A DNA stretch of 64,000 bases from Marinovum sp034669705. GTDB lineage: Bacteria; Pseudomonadota; Alphaproteobacteria; Rhodobacterales; Rhodobacteraceae. Position 1 is the stretch's first letter, and every line of letters begins with the position of its first letter. Where the stretch lies: positions 11,780 to 75,779 of the forward strand of contig NZ_JAXMOR010000022.1 of assembly GCF_034669705.1 (NCBI RefSeq). The letters are read 5' to 3'. Positions 43,669 through 52,216 of the stretch are shown here, piece by piece. Both the position numbers and the translations under genes were made by a program. The notes under the pieces are model-generated. The model saw only the letters and a list, made by a program, of their open reading frames with translations, had not been told where the DNA came from and searched no databases.

Positions 43669-45684
43669 TTACAACGCTTCGGCCGGCGCATCGGCCGCAA
43701 TGGGATCGGCAAGGTCGGGCGGCGTCGCATCGCGGGCCAGCGCCGAGATCATCTCGTCCACCGGTTTGACCTCGGTACGTTTCTCGCCCAGCCGGCGCAC
43801 GGTGACCGTCCGTTCCTCGACCTCGCGGCCGCCCACGGCAAGGATCACCGGCACCTTGCCCAGCGAATGTTCGCGGACCTTGTAGTTGATCTTCTCGTTG
43901 CGAATGTCGGCCTCGGCGCGCACGCCCTGGGCCTGCAGCGCGGCGACCACCTCCTGCACGTACTCGTCAGCGTCAGAGATGATCGAGGCCACAACCACCT
44001 GCCGCGGCGCCAGCCAGAACGGCAGCTTGCCTTCCCAGTTCTCGATCAGGATGCCGATGAAGCGCTCGAAGGAGCCGAGGCAGGCGCGGTGCAGCATGTA
44101 GGGGCGGTGCTTGGCGCCATCGGCGGCGATGTAGTTCGCGCCCAGTCGCTCGGGCAGGTTGGGATCGACCTGAAAGGTGCCGCACTGCCAGACCCGGCCG
44201 ATCGCGTCGGTCAGGTAGAAATCGAGCTTCGGCCCGTAGAAGGCACCATCGCCCGGCTCGAGCGTATAGTCGCGGCCCACCGCCTTGATCGCGTTCTCCA
44301 GCGCGCCTTCGACATAGTCCCAGCTCTCGTCGCTGCCGACCCGCTTTTCGGGACGGGTGGCGAATTTGATCTCGAACTCCGGGAAACCCAGCTCGGCATA
44401 GACGTCGGCGAGGAAGTCGATGAACTTGGCGCATTCCTCCTGGATCTGCTCTTCGGTGCAGAAGATATGCGCGTCATCCTGGGTAAAGCCGCGCACCCGC
44501 ATGATGCCATGCAGCGCGCCCGAGGGCTCGAACCGCGCGCAGGAGCCGAACTCGGCCAGCCGCAGCGGCAGGTCGCGATAGGATTTCAGACCCTGATTGA
44601 ACACCTGCACGTGGCAGGGGCAGTTCATCGGCTTCAAGGCATTGATCCGCGTCTGGCCCTTGTCCTTCACCGCCGCGTCATCGTTCTCGCCGTCGCGGCT
44701 CTCGTCGACCTCGACCACGAACATGTGGTGCTGGTACTTGTCCCAGTGGCCCGAGGCCTCCCAGAGCTTGCGGTCGACCACCTGCGGGGTGTTGATCTCG
44801 CGGTAGCCGCCGGCGCGCTGCTTGCGGCGCATGTAGTCCTGTAGCTGGGTATAGATGGTCCAGCCGTCGGGATGCCAGAACACCTGACCCGGCGCCTCTT
44901 CCTGCATGTGGAACAGGTCCATCTCGCGGCCCAGCTTGCGGTGATCGCGCTTCTCGGCCTCTTCGAGGAAGTTGAGATACTTGCGCAGGTCTTCCTTGTT
45001 CTGGAAGCCGACGCCGTAGATCCGCTGCAGCATCTGCCGGTTGCTGTCCCCGCGCCAATAGGCGCCCGCCACGCTCATCAGCTTGAAGCCATCGGCGGGC
45101 ACCTGACCGGTGTGCTGCAGGTGCGGCCCGCGGCAGAGGTCCTGCCAGTCGCCGTGCCAGTACATCCTGAGCGGCTCGTCGCCCGGGATGGCGTCGATCA
45201 GCTCGACCTTGTAGGGCTCGCCGCTGTCCTCGTAATGCTTGACCGCGCGGGCGCGCTCCCAGACCTCGGTGCGGACCGGATCACGCATGTTGATGATCTC
45301 GCGCATCTTCTTTTCGATCTCGCCCAGATCTTCGGGGGTAAAGGGTTCGGCGCGGTCGAAATCATAGTACCAGCCGTTTTCGATCACCGGGCCGATGGTG
45401 ACCTTGACGTCGGGCCAGAGCTCTTGCACCGCGCGGGCCATGATATGCGCCAGATCGTGGCGGATAAGCTCGAGCGCCGGGGCGTCGTCCTTCAGGGTGT
45501 TGATCGCGATCTGCGCGTCAGCTTCGATGGGCCACTGCATGTCCCAATGCTTGCCATCGACAGTGGCCGAGACGGCCTTCTTGGCGAGCGATTTGGAAAT
45601 GTCGGCAGCCACATCCGCAGGGGTGATGCCCGCGGGAAACTCGCGCGCATTGCCATCGGGGAAAGTCAGGGAGATTTGAGCCAT
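43669..45684 (-). CDS. thrS: Threonyl-tRNA synthetase
   Basis: Charges tRNA-Thr. 671 residues. TGS domain at the N-terminus (ISLTFPDGNAREFPAGITP), then the editing domain with DLAHIMARAVQELWP (HxxxH) and YWHGDWQDLCRGPHLQHTG. Class II catalytic core: MNCPCHVQVFNQGLKSYRDL, FGSCARFEPSGALHGIMRVR and FTQDDAHIFC; anticodon-binding domain from RQVVVASIISDADEY on. Somewhat longer than the 640-660 norm because of an extra C-terminal tail rich in Ala/Asp (TPPDLADPIAADAPAEAL). Essential housekeeping gene. Confidence 0.97.
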   Translation of the reverse strand: MAQISLTFPDGNAREFPAGITPADVAADISKSLAKKAVSATVDGKHWDMQWPIEADAQIAINTLKDDAPALELIRHDLAHIMARAVQELWPDVKVTIGPVIENGWYYDFDRAEPFTPEDLGEIEKKMREIINMRDPVRTEVWERARAVKHYEDSGEPYKVELIDAIPGDEPLRMYWHGDWQDLCRGPHLQHTGQVPADGFKLMSVAGAYWRGDSNRQMLQRIYGVGFQNKEDLRKYLNFLEEAEKRDHRKLGREMDLFHMQEEAPGQVFWHPDGWTIYTQLQDYMRRKQRAGGYREINTPQVVDRKLWEASGHWDKYQHHMFVVEVDESRDGENDDAAVKDKGQTRINALKPMNCPCHVQVFNQGLKSYRDLPLRLAEFGSCARFEPSGALHGIMRVRGFTQDDAHIFCTEEQIQEECAKFIDFLADVYAELGFPEFEIKFATRPEKRVGSDESWDYVEGALENAIKAVGRDYTLEPGDGAFYGPKLDFYLTDAIGRVWQCGTFQVDPNLPERLGANYIAADGAKHRPYMLHRACLGSFERFIGILIENWEGKLPFWLAPRQVVVASIISDADEYVQEVVAALQAQGVRAEADIRNEKINYKVREHSLGKVPVILAVGGREVEERTVTVRRLGEKRTEVKPVDEMISALARDATPPDLADPIAADAPAEAL

Positions 45685-45768
45685 GTTTGGCCTCCTCGTC
45701 GGTTTGGCGCCTACAAAACGCCCGGTTGCGGGTATGTGGTGGCCGCGATGTGACCCGGCGGGGCCGGC

Positions 45769-47088
45769 ATGTCAAGGCCGCAGACCCGGAGATTTGATCC
45801 GGCCCGCCCGTGCGCTACAACCTGTTGGCACAGCAACACGCCGGGAGCCGGGCCGATCGCCAACCACATCTTCCAAACTATCTCGGGCGAAGAGACCGAC
45901 CCCCGCGAGGCCCGCAACGGGCTGCGCCATATCGTGTCGCTGACCGCCAGCAAGCTCGCCGACGGGCTGATCGACCCCAAGCTGATCCTGTCGTGGTTGC
46001 TCACCTCGCTGGGCGCGCCGGCGGTGCTGGTGGGGCTCCTGGTACCGATCCGCGAGGCCGGCGCGCTCTTGCCGCAGATTCTGTTGTCGGGCTGGCTGCG
46101 CCGGCTGCGTCAACGCAAACGGTTCTGGGCAGCGGGCGCCGTCGGGCAGGGAGTCTCGGCCGGGCTGATTGCGCTGGCGGCGCTGACGCTCACCGGTCAG
46201 GCGGCCGGGTTGGCGATCTGTGCCGCGCTGGCGGCGCTGGCCCTGTCGCGGGCGGCCTGTTCGGTAAGCTACAAGGATGTGCTGGGCAAGACCGTCGAGA
46301 AATCCCGCCGCGGGTCGGTCACCGGTGCGGCAGGCAGCGTCTCGGCCGCCGGGGTGATCGGGCTGGGCGTGCTGTTGCTCACCGACGTGTTGCGCAGCGA
46401 GACCGCGGTGGTCATGGCGATCGCGCTGGCGGCGTGCCTCTGGCTGGCGGCGGCGGCGCTGATGCTGCGGCTCGAGGAAGCGCCGAGCACCCCAGAGGAC
46501 GAGGCCCGCCCCGATCTGTCGCCGCTCTGGCGCGACCGGCAGCTGCAGCTCTTCATCCTGGTGCGCGGCATGCTGGTGCCCACCGCGCTGGCGCCGCCTT
46601 ATTTCGTGTTGCTGGCCAGCCAGTCCGGCGGTCTCGCGCTTGACCGTCTCGGCGTGCTGGTGCTGGTTTCCGCCGCCGCGTCGTTTCTCAGCTCCTATGT
46701 CTGGGGTCGGCTCGCCGATCGGTCCAGCCGCTGGGTGCTGATCCTCACCGGGCTGATCGGTGCCGCCGCGATGCTGGCTGCCGTCGGGGCGCGAGCCCTG
46801 GGGCTGACCCAGACGGTCTGGGCGATTCCGCTGGCGCTGTTCCTGCTGATGCTGGCCTATCACGGGGTCCGGCAGGGGCGCTCGACCTATCTCGTCGACA
46901 TGGCGCCAGAGGACAAGCGCGCCACCTATGCCGCGCTGGCCAATACCGCCATTGGCACGCTCTTGCTGGTGGCCGGCACCCTTGGCGGTCTGGCGGCGCT
47001 GATCGGACCCTCGGCCGCGTTGATCGGCTTTGCCGCGCTCTGCCTCGCGGCCAGCGGGGTGGCGCTCTGGCTCGACGAGGTCGAATAA
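45769..47088 (+). CDS. Major facilitator superfamily transporter
   Basis: 439 residues with twelve predicted membrane helices. The first (LILSWLLTSLGAPAVLVGLL) is followed by VPIREAGALLPQIL and GWLRRLRQRKRFW, the MFS motif-A region. Later DKRATYAALANTAIGTLLLV marks the second half. The N-terminal 35-40 residues before ISGEETDPREARNG are cytosolic, and the exact start is uncertain because no ribosome binding site is evident near 45769. Substrate unknown. Divergent from thrS. Confidence 0.8.
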   Translation: MSRPQTRRFDPARPCATTCWHSNTPGAGPIANHIFQTISGEETDPREARNGLRHIVSLTASKLADGLIDPKLILSWLLTSLGAPAVLVGLLVPIREAGALLPQILLSGWLRRLRQRKRFWAAGAVGQGVSAGLIALAALTLTGQAAGLAICAALAALALSRAACSVSYKDVLGKTVEKSRRGSVTGAAGSVSAAGVIGLGVLLLTDVLRSETAVVMAIALAACLWLAAAALMLRLEEAPSTPEDEARPDLSPLWRDRQLQLFILVRGMLVPTALAPPYFVLLASQSGGLALDRLGVLVLVSAAASFLSSYVWGRLADRSSRWVLILTGLIGAAAMLAAVGARALGLTQTVWAIPLALFLLMLAYHGVRQGRSTYLVDMAPEDKRATYAALANTAIGTLLLVAGTLGGLAALIGPSAALIGFAALCLAASGVALWLDEVE

Positions 47089-47151
47089 AGCGCGTTGCCC
47101 TCGGCCGTCGCTGCGGCCACACTCGCCGCGTTGCAACATCCGGAGCCTTCG

Positions 47152-47889
47152 ATGACCGCGCCGCAGACCCTGACCACCGCCCAAGGCCGCCAGATCGCCT
47201 ATCACAAGACCGAAGGCGAGGGGCCAACCGTGGTCTTCCTCGGCGGGTTCAAATCCGACATGGCGGGCACCAAGGCGGTCTGGCTCGAGGACTGGTGCCG
47301 CAGTCGGGGCCGCGGCTTCCTGCGGTTCGACTACTCCGGCCATGGCGTCAGCTCCGGCAGGTTCGAGGACGGCTGCATCGGCGATTGGGCCGAGGACGCC
47401 GAGGCAGTGATCCGCGCCACCTGCGACGAGCCGCTGGTGCTGGTGGGGTCGTCCATGGGCGGCTGGATCTCGCTGCTGCTGACCCGACGGCTGGGCAAAA
47501 TCGCCGGACTGGTGACCATCGCCGCCGCACCCGACTTCACCGAGGATGGCTATTGGGCGGGCTTCAACGCGGAACAGCGCGCGCAGGTGATGGAACAGGG
47601 CTATTTCGATGTGCCTTCCGATTACGGCGATCCCTACCGCATCACCCGCCGCCTGATCGAGGACGGCCGCACCCACCTCGTGCTGCGCACGCCGCTGCGA
47701 CTGCCGTTTCCGGTGCGGTGCCTGCAGGGCACCGAGGATGCCGCCGTCAGCCGCGAAACCGCGTTGCGCCTGCTCGACCACGCCGAGAGCCCCGACATGG
47801 CGCTGAGCTTTCTCAAAGGCGCCGACCACAGCTTCTCCGCGCCCGACTGCCTGCCGCTGATTGCCCGCGCCATCGAAGAGGTCAGCTGA
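47152..47889 (+). CDS. Alpha/beta-hydrolase
   Basis: 245 residues from ATG 47152 (CGGAG upstream). The fold is clear: VVFLGGFKSDMAGTKA (oxyanion region), FLRFDYSGHGVSSGRFEDG, nucleophile Ser in LVGSSMGGWISLLL (GxSxG), Asp in PVRCLQGTEDAAV, and His in LKGADHSFSAPD. It resembles the YheT/palmitoyl-thioesterase-like ABHD10 group. Substrate not known. No signal peptide. Confidence 0.88.
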   Translation: MTAPQTLTTAQGRQIAYHKTEGEGPTVVFLGGFKSDMAGTKAVWLEDWCRSRGRGFLRFDYSGHGVSSGRFEDGCIGDWAEDAEAVIRATCDEPLVLVGSSMGGWISLLLTRRLGKIAGLVTIAAAPDFTEDGYWAGFNAEQRAQVMEQGYFDVPSDYGDPYRITRRLIEDGRTHLVLRTPLRLPFPVRCLQGTEDAAVSRETALRLLDHAESPDMALSFLKGADHSFSAPDCLPLIARAIEEVS

Positions 47890-47891
47890 CC

Positions 47892-48287
47892 TCAGACCCC
47901 GATTTCCGGCCCGAGGCACATCATCGGCTCGCGGTTCTGGGTCGCCTCGTAAAGCTCGGTGCCCTCGGGGTCATCCTCGAAGCGCGCCACCAGACCGGCC
48001 GCGCTGCGCTTGAAGCTCCAGCACTGCGGTTCGGGGGTGTCCTCGTAGACAAAGCAGATCATGCCGCGGCTGTCCTCGTACCACTCGCCCTCGCGGCAGC
48101 GGCCGTCGAGGAAGGACCAGCGCACGCGGCGGTCTTCCATGTATTCCTCGACCCCGTACTCGCGGCCGTTTGAGCCGAAATAGAGCGTCTTTCCCGTGGT
48201 GTAGGCCTCGAACTCCGCCGCCGACATCTCTGCCAGCGCGGGGCTGGCCAGGGCTGTGGCAAGGGCCAAAAGTGCATGTCTTATCAT
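47892..48287 (-). CDS. Exported protein, unknown function
   Basis: 131 residues. Signal peptide MIRHALLALATALASPALAE (cleavage near ALA|E). The mature domain (YTTGKTLYFGSNGREYGVEE, then YMEDRRVRWSFLDGRC and CFVYEDTPEPQCW) has four Cys and looks like a small beta-barrel; such proteins are widespread in Rhodobacteraceae without an assigned role. Convergent with the hydrolase gene two bases away; 37 bases from the AlkB-like gene. Confidence 0.72.
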   Translation of the reverse strand: MIRHALLALATALASPALAEMSAAEFEAYTTGKTLYFGSNGREYGVEEYMEDRRVRWSFLDGRCREGEWYEDSRGMICFVYEDTPEPQCWSFKRSAAGLVARFEDDPEGTELYEATQNREPMMCLGPEIGV

Positions 48288-48324
48288 GGTGCCAATCTGA
48301 CAGGAGGGCACGGCGAGGGGCAAG

Positions 48325-49353
48325 TCACAATTCTGCCGGTCGGGGCTGCCAGCGGTCGGCCAGCGGATCCATGACCCGGCGCCATTGCGCCGGCCAGAGC
48401 GCGATCAGCGCCATCACCGGCAGCGAATGCGGCAGGGTGGGCATCTCCTCGGGGTCGAGCCGCAACCCGGGATAGGCGACGCCCGGCCGGGTATGGTGAT
48501 CGGAATGCCGCGGTGCGTTCAGCATCAGGGCCGAAGAGCACCAATGCGGCGTGTTCCAGCTGTGCTGCGGGCCGCAGGGCTCGGGTTTGCCATTGGCGCG
48601 GATCGCGCGCGGCAGGCGGTAATGCTGCACGTAATCGGTGATCATCAGCTGGCTCTGCACATAGGCCGCCAGCCCCAGGTGCGCCAGCAGCCCCGGCAGC
48701 CCGGCCAGCGCCAGCGAGACCGCGAGCGCCGCGAGGCTGATCGCGGCATAGCTCAGGTAGGGATGCCACCCCTGCGCCCCGGCGCGCGCGCGCCGGGCGG
48801 TCTCGGCCGCCTTGCCGGCGCGGTACTCACTGCGCCAGACCCGCCAGAGATAGCGGTAGAAGCTCTCGCGCCCGCGCGGGCTGTTGGGGTCCTTGGCGGT
48901 GCCCACATGGACGTGATGCACCAGCGGATGGGCCGAGGCATGGTGGCCGTAGAGCACCGAGGCATAGACCGCGACGCCCAGCCGCCGGAGCCGCCGGTCG
49001 GAGCGGTGGATCAGCTCATGGGCGTTGGAATTGCCCACTTGGCCGAGAAACAGCGCAAAGGCCAGAAACCCCGCCACCCGCTCCGCCCCGGTGGCGCCGG
49101 TCTTGCCTGCGACCAGCACCACCGCCAGCGCCAGCAGCGGAAACTGCAGCAGCCCGAGCACCACCGACAGCGCGGTGCCGGCGGGAAACTCCGCCCCCGG
49201 ATCGCCCGGCGCGGCAAGGGCGCGCAGCCGGTCGAGGGCAAAGACCAGCAGCGTCAGATAGGCCAGCGCTGCCCATATCCAGACCCCGCCGAGGACGCCC
49301 GCCGCGACAAGCAGCAGGACCGGGGCACATGTGGCGGCGGCGAAACGGGTCAC
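48325..49353 (-). CDS. alkB: AlkB-like membrane alkane/fatty-acid hydroxylase
   Basis: 342 residues from GTG 49353 with AAGGAG upstream; the open frame continues to 49596 but that part is not family-like. Diiron membrane hydroxylase with His boxes NAHELIHR (112-116), HPLVHHVHVGT (142-148) and APRHSDHHTRP near 290, plus DYVQHYRLPRA. Several membrane helices precede and separate them. These are the boxes of alkane 1-monooxygenase, which needs rubredoxin and rubredoxin reductase; none is encoded nearby. It could hydroxylate alkanes or other long chains. Confidence 0.87.
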   Translation of the reverse strand: MTRFAAATCAPVLLLVAAGVLGGVWIWAALAYLTLLVFALDRLRALAAPGDPGAEFPAGTALSVVLGLLQFPLLALAVVLVAGKTGATGAERVAGFLAFALFLGQVGNSNAHELIHRSDRRLRRLGVAVYASVLYGHHASAHPLVHHVHVGTAKDPNSPRGRESFYRYLWRVWRSEYRAGKAAETARRARAGAQGWHPYLSYAAISLAALAVSLALAGLPGLLAHLGLAAYVQSQLMITDYVQHYRLPRAIRANGKPEPCGPQHSWNTPHWCSSALMLNAPRHSDHHTRPGVAYPGLRLDPEEMPTLPHSLPVMALIALWPAQWRRVMDPLADRWQPRPAEL

Positions 49354-49531
49354 TGGTGGCGGTCTCCTTGTCCTGTCTGAGGGCAATATATGAAGAATTG
49401 GTTTCCGATAGGACAATTCGTGGAATTTTCGCGGCAATCGGCAACGCGAATGGCGGGCCGGAGGTCGCATTTGGCCTCGCACGCGGGGGCCGGGCTTTCT
49501 ACAGTCGCGGCAAGTCAGGGAAGGAACGATG

Positions 49532-51217
49532 ATGGCACTCGACGAACGCAAGGGCGTGTGGAAATCCGGCCGCGGCAAGGGGCGGCGCACGCCCAAGGGC
49601 CGTCAGTTCGACGACCAGGCGCTGGCCGAGGTACAGGCGCTGCTGGGCGAGCGACCGCGCCGCCGCGACCTGCTGATCGAGTTCCTGCACCTGATCCAGG
49701 ACGCGCATGGCCATCTTTCGGCGGCGCATCTGCGCGCGCTGTGCGAAGAGATGAAGCTGCCGATGGCCGAGGTCTGGGAGGTGGCGACTTTCTATGCTCA
49801 TTTCGACCCGCTGCGCGAAGACGAGACCCCGCCGCCGGCGCTGACCATACGGGTCTGTGATTCGCTCTCCTGCGAGCTGGCCGGGGCCGAGGCGCTGCGG
49901 GCGGCGCTGGAAGAGGGGCTGGACCCCGATGAAGTCCGGGTTCTGCGCGCGCCCTGCATGGGCCGCTGCGACACTGCGCCGGTGCTGGAACTCGGCCACA
50001 ACCACATCGATCACGCCACGCCCGAAACGGTCGCGGCGGCGATTGCGGCTGGCGAGACCCATGCGCATCTGCCCCAGTATCAAGGGTTTGCCGCCTATCG
50101 TGACGCCGGCGGCTATGCCACCCTGGCCGAGCTGCGCGCCTCTGGCGACTGGGAGGCGGTGCAGGACAAGGTGCTTGCGTCGGGCCTGCGGGGCCTGGGC
50201 GGGGCAGGCTTTCCCTCCGGCAAGAAGTGGGGCTTCGTGCGCGGCAATGCCGGTCCCCGCTATCTCGCTGTCAATGGCGACGAGGGCGAGCCCGGCACCT
50301 TCAAGGACCGCTTTTACCTCGAGCGGGAACCGCATGTTTTTCTTGAGGGAATGCTGATCGCCGCCTGGGCGGTGGAGGCCGAGACCTGCTTTCTCTACAT
50401 GCGCGACGAATACCCGGCGGTGCTGGAAATCCTGCGCCGCGAGATCGCCGCGCTGGAAGCGGCGGGCCTTGTCGCGCCCGGCTATATCGACCTGCGCCGC
50501 GGCGCCGGCGCCTATATCTGCGGCGAGGAAAGCGCGATGATCGAGTCGATCGAGGGCAAGCGCGGGTTGCCGCGCCACCGGCCGCCTTATGTGGCGCAGG
50601 TCGGCGTCTTTGGCCGGCCGACGCTGGTGCACAACATCGAGACGCTGCATTGGGTGGCGCGGGTCTGTCGCGAGGGGCCCGAGATCCTCTCGGGCGTCGA
50701 GAAGAATGGCCGCAAAGGCCTGCGCTCCTATTCGGTTTCCGGGCGGGTGCGGAAACCGGGGGTGCATCTGCTGCCGGCGGGCTCGACCATCCGCGACGTG
50801 ATCGCCGCGGCGGGGGGGATGTGCGAAGGCCACAGTTTCAAGGCCTACCAGCCGGGCGGGCCCTCCTCGGGGCTGCTGCCGGCGTCGATGGATGACATTC
50901 CGCTCGATTTCGACACGCTGCAGCCGCATGGCAGCTTTATCGGCTCGGCTGCGGTGGTGGTGCTCTCTGACCACGACAGCGCCCGCGATGCCGCGCTCAA
51001 CATGCTGCGGTTCTTCGAGGACGAGAGCTGCGGGCAATGCACGCCCTGCCGGGTGGGCTGCGAGAAGGCGGTCAAGCTGATGCAGGCCGAACACTGGGAC
51101 CAGGGGCTGCTGGAGGAGGTCAGCCAGGCGATGGCGGATGCCTCGATCTGCGGGCTGGGGCAGGCGGCGCCGAACCCGATCCGGCTGGTGATGAAACATT
51201 TCGCTCAGGAGATCTGA
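49532..51217 (+). CDS. NuoE-NuoF-like fusion flavoprotein (formate dehydrogenase beta/gamma type)
   Basis: 561 residues from ATG 49532 (AAGGA at -11; ATG 49529 is the alternative). The N-terminal half is a NuoE/FdsG thioredoxin-like [2Fe-2S] domain: Cys in CDSLSCELAGA and APCMGRCDTAP. The C-terminal half is NuoF/FdsB: FMN site GLGGAGFPSGKKW and AVNGDEGEPGTFKDR, a SLBB part, and the [4Fe-4S] ligands SCGQCTPCRVGC with a distant ASICGLGQ. It would oxidise or reduce NAD. Fusions like this normally sit beside a molybdenum formate dehydrogenase alpha gene, which is absent here: downstream is a repeat and then an unrelated gene. Confidence 0.88.
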   Translation: MALDERKGVWKSGRGKGRRTPKGRQFDDQALAEVQALLGERPRRRDLLIEFLHLIQDAHGHLSAAHLRALCEEMKLPMAEVWEVATFYAHFDPLREDETPPPALTIRVCDSLSCELAGAEALRAALEEGLDPDEVRVLRAPCMGRCDTAPVLELGHNHIDHATPETVAAAIAAGETHAHLPQYQGFAAYRDAGGYATLAELRASGDWEAVQDKVLASGLRGLGGAGFPSGKKWGFVRGNAGPRYLAVNGDEGEPGTFKDRFYLEREPHVFLEGMLIAAWAVEAETCFLYMRDEYPAVLEILRREIAALEAAGLVAPGYIDLRRGAGAYICGEESAMIESIEGKRGLPRHRPPYVAQVGVFGRPTLVHNIETLHWVARVCREGPEILSGVEKNGRKGLRSYSVSGRVRKPGVHLLPAGSTIRDVIAAAGGMCEGHSFKAYQPGGPSSGLLPASMDDIPLDFDTLQPHGSFIGSAAVVVLSDHDSARDAALNMLRFFEDESCGQCTPCRVGCEKAVKLMQAEHWDQGLLEEVSQAMADASICGLGQAAPNPIRLVMKHFAQEI

Positions 51218-51223
51218 GGCTTT

Positions 51224-51279
51224 GGGGGCGCTGCCCCCGGCCTGCGGCCTCCCCCGAGGGTATTTTTGAACAGAAGAAG
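51224..51279. repeat. Rhodobacteraceae-type intergenic repeat
   Basis: GGGGGC-GCT-GCCCCC (51224-51238), then GGCC-TGC-GGCC (51239-51249), then CCCCCGAGGGTATTTTTGAA and CAGAAGAAG. I recognise this layout from intergenic spaces of other Rhodobacteraceae genomes. A simpler relative lies at 31255-31302. Hairpins followed by TATTTTTG may also terminate the upstream gene. Confidence 0.6.
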
Positions 51280-51305
51280 CAGGGGGATCGCGCAGGTCGC
51301 CGGGG

Positions 51306-52124
51306 TCAGTGGTTCTTGTAGACGGCGCAGGAGCAGCCCTTGCGGCGGGCGGCGCGGCAGATCTCTTCGGCGGCGTCGCGCTGCATCCGGCTGACCCGTG
51401 CCATCCAGTAGCCGGGGCGACCGCGCACGCGGTTCTCGACGAAGACGATGTCCGGGCTCTGGCCCACCGCCGCGCGGCAGGCGCGAGTGGCGCGGGTGAA
51501 ATTGGCGCGGGCGCTGTCCTGGCTGGTGCCGAAGGCCAGCTGCGCCCCCCAGGTCGCCAGTGTCGGGATCGGCCGCAGCCTGGGGCGCAGGCTGCGCAGG
51601 GCGGGGTCGACGAGGGCCAGATCGACCGGGCCGGCCTCTGGCAGCGGGCCGAGCTCGGGCAGGGGGGCGCCCCAGCGGCCAAGGATCAGCTCGCGGCAGG
51701 CGGCGTCGAAGTCGACCTCCGGCGCGAGGCGGAACTTTGGCGCAGCCGGCGGGTTGTCTCGCCAGGTTTCAGGGGTGTCTCCGGTGGTCAGGATGACGAA
51801 ATCCACAGTCGCCGGCGGAATGCCGTTTCCCGCAAGAAAGGTCTCGGCCTGCTCCGGACCGCCGGCAAGTGCCAGTGCTGCCAGGCCAGGGGTGCCGAAG
51901 CGCTCTTGCAGCGCGGCGAGCTGGCCGGCGGTGGCGGGGATGCTTTCCGGCGCGTCGTGGTGCCCCAGTTCCCGGACCACACGGGCCAGCAGATCGGGCG
52001 AGAGCCTCACCGCCCGGGCCGCGCCGGCGATGCGGTCGCAGGTCATGCTGGCAGTGCCCTCCTGGGCGCGGACCACCGGAGAGAGAAGCATCAGGAGGGA
52101 AATCATCAGGAGGGCAAGCCGCAT
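51306..52124 (-). CDS. Exported protein with a SPOR-like C-terminus
   Basis: 272 residues. Signal peptide MRLALLMISLLMLLSPVVRA (cleavage near RAQ). N-terminal helical part (about 28-125: CDRIAGAARAVRLSPDLLAR, then AGQLAALQERFGTPGLAALA) recalls lytic transglycosylase SLT helices but lacks an evident catalytic Glu motif. The C-terminal about 80 residues (GAQLAFGTSQDSARANFTRA to GCSCAVYKNH) resemble a peptidoglycan-binding SPOR domain. A cell-wall role is inferred and uncertain. Divergent from ftsY. Confidence 0.65.
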   Translation of the reverse strand: MRLALLMISLLMLLSPVVRAQEGTASMTCDRIAGAARAVRLSPDLLARVVRELGHHDAPESIPATAGQLAALQERFGTPGLAALALAGGPEQAETFLAGNGIPPATVDFVILTTGDTPETWRDNPPAAPKFRLAPEVDFDAACRELILGRWGAPLPELGPLPEAGPVDLALVDPALRSLRPRLRPIPTLATWGAQLAFGTSQDSARANFTRATRACRAAVGQSPDIVFVENRVRGRPGYWMARVSRMQRDAAEEICRAARRKGCSCAVYKNH

Positions 52125-52216
52125 GAGGCCAATGTGTGGCGACGGCCAATCAAGTCAACCAGACCTTTTCCTGTCGAGATGAAAGTTATAGGTGAACTGC
52201 AAAGGAGACCAAGCCC

